The notes below the pieces were generated by a model. It searched no databases and was not told the DNA's origin. It was given only the letters and a program-made list of their open reading frames with translations. A DNA stretch of 64,000 nucleotides from Neorhizobium galegae (GTDB taxonomy: Bacteria; Pseudomonadota; Alphaproteobacteria; Rhizobiales; Rhizobiaceae). The first letter of the stretch is position 1, and each line of letters starts with the position of its first letter. The translations under genes and the position numbers were made by a program. The stretch is from the NCBI RefSeq assembly GCF_017877135.1, contig NZ_JAGIPH010000001.1, positions 1,364,001-1,428,000 of the forward strand, written 5' to 3'. Shown piece after piece: positions 53,755-61,300 of the stretch.

Positions 53755-55458
53755 TTAGTCGTTGGTGCGGTTCTTCAGGGCTGCGCCCAAGATGTCGCCG
53801 AGCGAGGCGCCCGAGTCGGACGAACCGAACTGAGCCACGGCTTCCTTCTCTTCTGCGATCTCGAGAGCCTTGATCGACAGCATAACCTTGCGGTCCTTCT
53901 TGGAGAAGTTGACGACGCGGGCGTCGAACACCTGGCCAACCGAGAAACGCTCCGGACGCTGATCGTCACGATCGCGTGCGAGGTCGCCACGGCGGATGAA
54001 GGACGTGATGTCTTCGTGAGCAACCAGCTTCACTTCGACGCCACCGTCGTTAACGGCGATGACTTCGCACGAAACGACAGCGTTCTTGCGCAGTTCGCCA
54101 GACGTTGCAGCTTCACCAACCGCATCGCGGCCGAGCTGCTTGATGCCGAGCGAGATGCGCTCCTTGTCGACGTCCACATCCAGAACGACAGCCTTGACGA
54201 CGTCGCCCTTGTTGAACTCTTCGATGACCTGTTCGCCCGGACGGTTCCAGTCGAGATCCGACAGGTGAACCATGCCGTCGACATCGCCGTCGAGACCGAT
54301 GAAGAGACCGAATTCGGTCTTGTTCTTCACTTCGCCTTCGACTTCAGTGCCGGCCGGGTGGCTGAAGGCAAATGCCTGCCACGGGTTTTCCAGCGTCTGC
54401 TTCAGGCCAAGCGAGATACGGCGCTTGGACGGATCGACTTCGAGAACGACAACGTCGACGTCCTGCGTGGTCGAAAGGATCTTGCCGGGATGAACGTTCT
54501 TCTTCGTCCAGGACATTTCGGAGATGTGGATGAGGCCTTCGATGCCCGGCTCCAGCTCAACGAATGCACCGTAGTCGGTGATGTTCGTAACGGTACCGGA
54601 GATCTTCTTGCCGACCGGATACTTGGCCGAGATGCCATCCCACGGATCCGACTCGAGCTGCTTCATACCTAGCGAGATGCGGTGGGTTTCCTGGTTGATG
54701 CGGATGATCTGAACCTTGACCGACTGGCCGATGTTCAGGATTTCCGACGGATGGTTCACACGGCGCCATGCCATGTCGGTGACGTGCAGCAGGCCGTCGA
54801 TGCCGCCGAGGTCAACGAACGCACCGTAATCGGTGATGTTCTTGACGACGCCGTCAACAACCTGGCCTTCTTCGAGGTTCTGCACGATTTCCGAACGCTG
54901 TTCAGCGCGGCTTTCTTCGAGAACCGTACGGCGCGATACAACGATGTTGCCGCGACGCTTGTCCATCTTGAGGATTTCGAAGGGCTGCGGGTTGTGCATG
55001 AGCGGCGTGACGTCGCGGATCGGGCGGATGTCGACCTGGCTGCGCGGCAGGAAGGCAACGGCACCATCCAGATCGACGGTGAAACCACCCTTGACCTGGT
55101 TGAAGATGACGCCTTCGACGCGTTCGCCGGCTTCGAACTTGGCTTCGAGCTTGATCCAGCTTTCTTCGCGGCGAGCCTTTTCGCGCGACAGAACAGCTTC
55201 GCCCAGCGCGTTTTCGATGCGCTCGACATAGACTTCGACTTCGTCGCCGACCTTCAGCGTGCCGTCTTTGCCCTTGGCGCCGAATTCCTTCAACGGAACG
55301 CGGCCTTCAACCTTCAGGCCGACGTCGATGACGGCGACGTCCTTTTCGATCCCGGTGACGATACCCTTGGCAACATAGCCTTCAGCAAGGTCGTTCGTGA
55401 CGAAGGATTCTTCGAGGAGGGCTGCGAAATCCTCCCGCGTGGGGTTTGCTACTGACAT
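53755..55458 (-). CDS. rpsA: 30S ribosomal protein S1
   Basis: Protein of 567 residues with six S1 RNA-binding repeats, the standard number. Repeats three to five show ITDYGAFVDLGGIDGLLHVT, ITDYGAFVELEPGIEGLIHI and KTEFGLFIGLDGDVDGMVHL. It brings mRNA to the 30S subunit. The ATG at 55458 has aggag close in front and matches homologs (MSVANPTREDFAALLEESF); the frame is open for 23 further codons. A 7-bp hairpin lies a few bases upstream of the ribosome site. It forms a unit with cmk. Confidence 0.98.
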   Translation of the reverse strand: MSVANPTREDFAALLEESFVTNDLAEGYVAKGIVTGIEKDVAVIDVGLKVEGRVPLKEFGAKGKDGTLKVGDEVEVYVERIENALGEAVLSREKARREESWIKLEAKFEAGERVEGVIFNQVKGGFTVDLDGAVAFLPRSQVDIRPIRDVTPLMHNPQPFEILKMDKRRGNIVVSRRTVLEESRAEQRSEIVQNLEEGQVVDGVVKNITDYGAFVDLGGIDGLLHVTDMAWRRVNHPSEILNIGQSVKVQIIRINQETHRISLGMKQLESDPWDGISAKYPVGKKISGTVTNITDYGAFVELEPGIEGLIHISEMSWTKKNVHPGKILSTTQDVDVVVLEVDPSKRRISLGLKQTLENPWQAFAFSHPAGTEVEGEVKNKTEFGLFIGLDGDVDGMVHLSDLDWNRPGEQVIEEFNKGDVVKAVVLDVDVDKERISLGIKQLGRDAVGEAATSGELRKNAVVSCEVIAVNDGGVEVKLVAHEDITSFIRRGDLARDRDDQRPERFSVGQVFDARVVNFSKKDRKVMLSIKALEIAEEKEAVAQFGSSDSGASLGDILGAALKNRTND

Positions 55459-55471
55459 GAAATCTCCTGGT

Positions 55472-55492
55472 CGTGTCCCTTGTTCGGACACG
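55472..55492 (-). promoter_or_regulatory. leader hairpin just before the rpsA ribosome site
   Basis: A 7-bp stem (cgtgtcc/ggacacg) with a 7-base loop sits directly upstream of the rpsA Shine-Dalgarno sequence. S1 is known to repress its own translation in E. coli; a similar role here is inference. Confidence 0.35.
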
Positions 55493-55608
55493 GATGGCGC
55501 CGGGGGGTTTGTGTTAAACATACCCAAAGAACAAATCCGCCCATCTCATCAAAGAGGGCAATCCGGCGCGGGGATCCGAGCTTTGGGGCAAGCACTGTCT
55601 GTCGAGGT

Positions 55609-55624
55609 GCCGGCGAACCGGCAA
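55609..55624 (-). other. UUCG-loop hairpin after cmk
   Basis: On the minus strand tgccgg-ttcg-ccggca forms a compact 6-bp stem with a UUCG loop 4 bases after the cmk stop. It lacks a T-tract and so probably stabilises or marks the cmk-rpsA junction. Confidence 0.4.
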
Positions 55625-55628
55625 ATCG

Positions 55629-56264
55629 TCAATTCTTTCTCAAGGCGGCGTCGATGATGACCGATGCTGCCTGAAACGCGGCCTCTATACTCATTTCCGA
55701 GGTATCAAGCAAGTGCGCATCGGCTGCCGGTTTCAAGGGGCTGTCGGCGCGGCCCATGTCGCGCTCGTCCCGCAGCTTCACATCGGCAAAGATGGTATCG
55801 AAATCCGCCTCCTTGCCGGAGGCGAGGATCTCGTCGTAACGGCGGCGCGCACGCACTTCGGGCGCTGCCGTGACGTAAAGTTTAACCGGCGCCTGCGGGC
55901 AGACCACGGTGCCGATATCGCGCCCGTCGATGACCGTGCCCGGCTCAAGCTCTGCAAAGGCGCGCTGCGCCTCCACAAGCGCGCGCCGCACCGCCGGCAT
56001 GACCGCAATCTTCGACGCCGCCTCGCCGATGGCATGGGCCGAGAGGACCGAGCGATCGAGACCGGCGAGATCCACCTTCCGTGCCATCCCTTCCGCCACC
56101 GCCTCGTCATCGAGCGGAAGACCGGCGTCGAGCAGCGCCTTGGCTGTGGCGCGGTAGGTGAGCCCCGTGTCGAGATGATGATAGCCATAGGTCTGCGCGA
56201 TGCGGCGCGACAACGTTCCCTTGCCAGCCGCAGCCGGCCCGTCGATGGCGATGGTGAAAGTCAT
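55629..56264 (-). CDS. cmk: cytidylate kinase
   Basis: Kinase of 211 residues that phosphorylates CMP and dCMP. The P-loop region is [20 protein letters not shown], then [20 protein letters not shown] and the CMP-binding [20 protein letters not shown] with the conserved Arg-Asp. The ATG at 56264 starts the family block; a further open stretch upstream is not conserved. It precedes rpsA by about 170 bases, a classic pair. aroA, which usually precedes cmk in related genomes, is not in the window. Confidence 0.97.
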   Translation of the reverse strand: MTFTIAIDGPAAAGKGTLSRRIAQTYGYHHLDTGLTYRATAKALLDAGLPLDDEAVAEGMARKVDLAGLDRSVLSAHAIGEAASKIAVMPAVRRALVEAQRAFAELEPGTVIDGRDIGTVVCPQAPVKLYVTAAPEVRARRRYDEILASGKEADFDTIFADVKLRDERDMGRADSPLKPAADAHLLDTSEMSIEAAFQAASVIIDAALRKN

Positions 56265-56568
56265 GAAATCCCTCGGCAGCTCTTTTTCTCCTGGAGAGCC
56301 TCGCTTAGCGGAAAACCGCTCCGCGCGCACCCTGTTCCATGCTCTCGACCGATCCGCTCACGCAACCAAGCGCACGCCTGCCCACAAAGCCCCGGCGTCA
56401 CGAAGAGGAGGCCATTCCAGGGCGGTTATCGCGCAAATCCGGGTGTTTGGCGCAAAAAGTTTGCCTTTGACATGCCGAGGCACAAGCATTAAGGGGACCG
56501 GCTAGCATTTTAGCGCCGCCTTTGCGGCATCAGCCGAATTGATCGGCCATTCTCACGGGGCTTCGACA

Positions 56569-56955
56569 GTGGCAAAAGCGGAACTTGGTACCAAGCGCAC
56601 CGACCCGGATACGGGCAAAAAATTCTACGACCTCAACCGCGACCCGGTTGTTTCTCCTTACACCGGCAAGTCCTGGCCGCTCTCCTTCTTCGAAGAGACG
56701 ACGGCCCAGATGAAGATGGAACAGGCCGAAGAGGAAGAAGTCGCCGAAGTCGATACGGAAAACACCGATGTCGAACTCGTCTCGCTCGAAGAGGGCGACG
56801 AGGCGGCATCCGGTGACGACATTCCCGATATGGGCGATGACGACGTCGAAATCGACGGCGACGACGACGACACCTTCCTGGAAGCCGATGAAGATGACGA
56901 TGACGACGACGTCTCCGGCATCATCGGCGTTGGCGGCGACGAAGACGAAGTCTAA
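56569..56955 (+). CDS. FYDLN acidic protein (TIGR02300 family)
   Basis: Protein of 128 residues. The N-terminus AKAELGTKRTDPDTGKKFYD, followed by LNRDPVVSPYTGKSWPLSFFE, is the family block. The C-terminal two thirds are Asp/Glu-rich with runs of six Asp. Function is unknown; it is conserved across alphaproteobacteria next to cmk/rpsA. The GTG at 56569 is preferred since homologs begin M-AKAELGTKR; an ATG-like start ten codons upstream is less likely. Confidence 0.9.
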   Translation: MAKAELGTKRTDPDTGKKFYDLNRDPVVSPYTGKSWPLSFFEETTAQMKMEQAEEEEVAEVDTENTDVELVSLEEGDEAASGDDIPDMGDDDVEIDGDDDDTFLEADEDDDDDDVSGIIGVGGDEDEV

Positions 56956-57107
56956 GACGTTGATTTTTAGGCCCGGACGAAAAAAACGTCCGGGCTTTTC
57001 ATTTTTAGGCTTGCACTCCGAAACCACCGGAAGTAATAAGCCGCCACCCCGACGAAAGCAGCGCTTTCAAGGGGTTCCCGGAACCGGTTAATGCCCGGTA
57101 CCCTGAT

Positions 57108-57183
<76 letters not shown>

Positions 57184-58318
57184 AATTTTTTCTTTCCGAG
57201 TTTTAGTTCTTTTCGCCAATAATTCGGATTTTCCGTCAAGACGCCGATCAATTCTCAGATGCTTCCGATGTGTACGCCTCGCCCTCGTTGATCCCTCACG
57301 ATGCCCGCGCAGTTATTGGCGCATGCTGACATTCCCGGGCGCCTTGAGCAAAGGCTGGCTGGCAGAACGCTGTGTCAATGACGGACAGATCAACGGTGAG
57401 TGCTTCGCGCTGACGTCGAACGGCGGTTTGCTCCTACCCCAAGGCAGGTGACATGGCCATCTCATGGGCGACCTCGGCCCGCCGTCCGAAGCGCGATCGA
57501 AGCGGCAAGTGCAAACCTCTGATTCCTGTTTCCGTCTTCGCCGAACCTCAATGCGATCCGACAGCCCTTCTCGGCGGTAATGCATCCGTTGCGCAATGCT
57601 CGGAAACGGAGCAGCGAGGATACCCGGCGCTGTGTCGGAGGCCTGGTCAAACCATCCACCATACGGACTGCCGAGACGATCAGACCATTGCCGGCCACGG
57701 TTACAACGAAAGTAAAACCTCCTAGATCATGAAATAAAAATAAGTATTTAATTCGAAATTATTGCGTGATTTTGATTCTTCCCCACCCGCAAATCGATAC
57801 GTTTGTCTAACATAGAGAATATTGGCTCAAATCGGTACATTTCAGGAAGTGTGATCAGAACTGCCAGCGGCGTTATTTGTCGACACTCGCCTGCCGCCAC
57901 CGCTCACTGCAGCCGCGCTCACTACTTTAGAAAAAATCACATATATTCAATATTTTGACTTTCATGAGAGCAGGCAACCTCTCGACGCTGGTCAACGAGG
58001 CTGCGATGATCCGTGGCACAAACCGCATGTCTGCGGTGTGGCACAAGCGCCGAGATGGCTATCACGGGCCGTCAAACGCATCTTTGACGCGAGTTTCTAA
58101 AAGGAACACCTTTCAGTATATTATAATTCTACTTATAAAACACGATTAAATATTTGAAACCTCACCACATCCGCATCTAGACTTCCATTTTTCAACTCTG
58201 TATCTCTAGAAACATCGGGTGGAATCGGATCAGTATTATTTATTACTAAAATATACTGGCCGATTGAAAAAATTGAGAAGGTGCGGCCGATGCTGGGCGG
58301 CGCCGGGGGTTCTTTCAA
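57184..58318. other. gene-poor, AT-rich stretch between tRNA-Ala and the adhesin
   Basis: No supported gene in 1.1 kb. The first half (57184-57725) is of normal GC content with open frames on both strands, none of which has a ribosome site or recognisable product; it may be a decayed gene. The second half is AT-rich, with small dyads accgc/gcggt (58032-58047 region) and cagtat/atactg (58231-58258). It probably contains the adhesin promoter. Confidence 0.5.
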
Positions 58319-61300
58319 ATGGTTGATCGGTCTCGTCACTGGTATCCTGGTTTTGCGCGTTTTTCCCGCACGCTGACGGCCACTGTCGTGTCAGGAAGTC
58401 TGGCGCTGCAGCCCTTCCTCGTGCACGCGCAGCAAATCGTCATCGACGGACGCACGCAAACTTCGCTGCAGGTGCACGGCGCCGTCACGGACGTGACGAC
58501 GAAGACGATCGCCAATGGCAATGCGCTTAACTCGTTTTCCAAGTTCAACGTGGATTCCGGCAATACGGTCAATCTCTATGTGCCTGAGGGCGCCGACCGT
58601 CTGCTGAACATCGTCCGCGACACCCAGACCTCGATCAACGGCATCCTGAACAGCTATCAGCACGGCGAGATTGGCGGCGACGTTTATTTCCTCAACCCCC
58701 ACGGGGTGGTGGTGGGTGAAGGCGGTGTCGTCAATACGGGCCGCCTGACGCTGCAGACCCCGACCTCCGACTTCGTCGATGGCCTGATCGACAACCGCGG
58801 CGCCATCAGCCATGCGCAGGTGGATGCCGCCGTGCGCGGCGAGATCCCGCTGTCGAAGGACGGAAGCGTGCGCATTCTGGGCGAGGTGAATGCCCGCGAC
58901 CAGCTGATCATCCGCTCGGCCAGCCAGGAAATCCACGGCACGGTGCGGCAAGGGGCCGAAGCCTCGCGTGCCATTTTCGAGCATGTCGTCAACACGGATG
59001 GCCTGCAGAAAGGGGCGCAGTCGGTCGCGGTCGGCGCCGACGGCACGATCTCGCTGCTGGGAGCAGGCCAGACGACGGCCGCACCCAAGATGATCGCGCT
59101 GGACCAGAAGGCCGACACACGCACCGAAACTTCGCTCACCATCCGTGAGGGCCTGGTCGACATCTCGACCAACACCATCAACGGCAACAATGCCTATAAC
59201 TCCTTCAGTGTCTTCGACGTCTATGCGGGGCAGACGGTCAATCTGATCGTTCCCTCCACCGTCTCCAACCTGATCAACGTCGTCCACGACAAGCAGTCGA
59301 ACATCGACGGCCAGCTCAATACATTGAAGAACGGCCAGGTTGGCGGCAATGTGTTCTTCCTCAACCCCTATGGCATCGTGGTCGGTGCCAGCGGCATCCT
59401 GCGGGCCGACAGCATCACGCTCGCCACTCCCTCCACCGAGGATGTGGATCAGCTTCTAAAGACCGGTCGCGCGCCGGCGCAAAATGACGCGCTATCGCTT
59501 CTGACGCTCGGCGCCTTGCAGAAGAACAGCAAGGGCATCGTCAACGTTGCGGGCGTCGTTCAGGCGAAGTCGAACATCACTGTGGCGGCAAAGGATGTCG
59601 ATCTCTCCGGTCAGTTGACCGTGGAAGGTTCAGGCGCTGCCGGTATTGCGCCGCAGATCGTGGTGCAGTCGGTCGAGGACACCGTGATCAACGGCGCGGG
59701 CATCCGCGCCGATGGCGCAAACGGCCGCGATGCCGGCTCGATCAGCATCCGCTCCGGCAACGACGTGACGGTGAAGGCCGGCAGCCTGATTTCGGCAAGC
59801 GGCAAGGGTGCCAACTCTGACGGCGGTTCGGTGGTCATCTTCGCCGAGAACGAATCACAGCTGGCAGCGGACGCTTCGGTCATGGCGCTCGGCGGCGACG
59901 TGTCGGGCAATGGCGGCTTCATCGAGTTCAGCGGCCGCAATGTCGTGACCCTGTCCGGCGGCACGCTGGAAGCCGCCGCCTTCTTCGGCGAGGGCGGCAA
60001 GGTGCTGATCGATCCGGCCCAGATCGTCATTGCCGCCAACACCTGCCTCGGCTGCGGCGGGGCCTATTCCGGCGCCATTTCGGCCGGCACCACCTTCAGC
60101 CTTCAGGCGAGCCAAAGCATCACGCTGGCGCAAAACGTCTTCCTCTCCACCCGCCAGGTGGGCGGCGCAACCGATCGAAACAGCCACGCCAATGCCGCCT
60201 CCACCGGTGCCTCCGGCAATGTCGAACTGACGGCTGCCAAGATCGACCTGAAGAGCGGTTCGGCCATCTATGCCCAGGGCAGCGGCAATTATGCCGGTGG
60301 CGACGTGACCCTCTCCGGTCAGACGATCAACCTCGAAAACGCAACGATCTCCGGCAAGAACGTGGCGCTCGCCGCCAGCGACGAACAGTCGGATTCCGTC
60401 GCCTTCCTCGTGCAGACCGGCACGGCCTTCAGCAGCGTCAACATCACCAAAGGCAGCCGCATCAAGGCAGACGGCACGCTGGACGTGACCGCGACCGCCT
60501 CCTCGGTGGTCGAGGATCTCAGCCTCAACGTCAACCGCCCCTATCTGCTCTCCTCGGCTAACAAGGCCACCGCTTCTGTCACGATAGACAATTCGAGCCT
60601 CATCGCCCGGGACGATGTGACCGTCGATGCCAATGCCAAGACCGTTTCGCTCGCCAGCGACCTCCTGACTGACAGCGTTCTGCCCATTCCAATTCCCTTC
60701 GATGCCGCCGTAGGCGTCGCGCTCTCCAGCGCCACAGTCAATGTGCAGAACGGATCGAACATCATCAGCGACACGGCAAGCGTCAGCCTGACGGCCGACA
60801 GCCGCGCCGAGGTAGAGGCGATCGCGACTGCGCGCAACATTACCTTCGGACAGGCATCTCTTCCCTATGCGGCTGCCGTTTCGGTTGGCGTTCTCACCAA
60901 TGATGCAACGGTCAATGTCGACAATTCGACGCTGACGGCCGCCGAGGACGTCAATGTCCGCGCCTATGCGCTGAGCGACAACAGCAACACCTTCAACGTC
61001 CTGGCCGGTGGATCCACCACCGGTGCGCTCGGAATCGGCTTCAACTTCACCGATCACCAGGCGGTTGCCCGCGTTCACAATTCCGACGTGACCGCCACCA
61101 ATGGTGATATCAACGTCCAGACCGAAAGCATTTTGCGCGCCGAACAGGCTGGAACGCTGTCGGTGAAGGACAGCGCGACTGACAACATTCTCGACCTCCT
61201 GGACGGCGTGGTCACGGCCGTGGTGGACGAATTCTTCACGGACGATGGCGAGGTCAACGAGACCGGCGACAAGATCACCACCTACTGGGACATTACCAAG

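Noticed and set aside
57313..57725. Open frames on both strands after tRNA-Ala
   Set aside because: No ribosome site, no recognisable product and no transposase motif; at most a decayed gene.
58133..58339. 68-codon minus-strand frame in the AT-rich gap
   Set aside because: AT-rich chance frame overlapping the adhesin start; no ribosome site.
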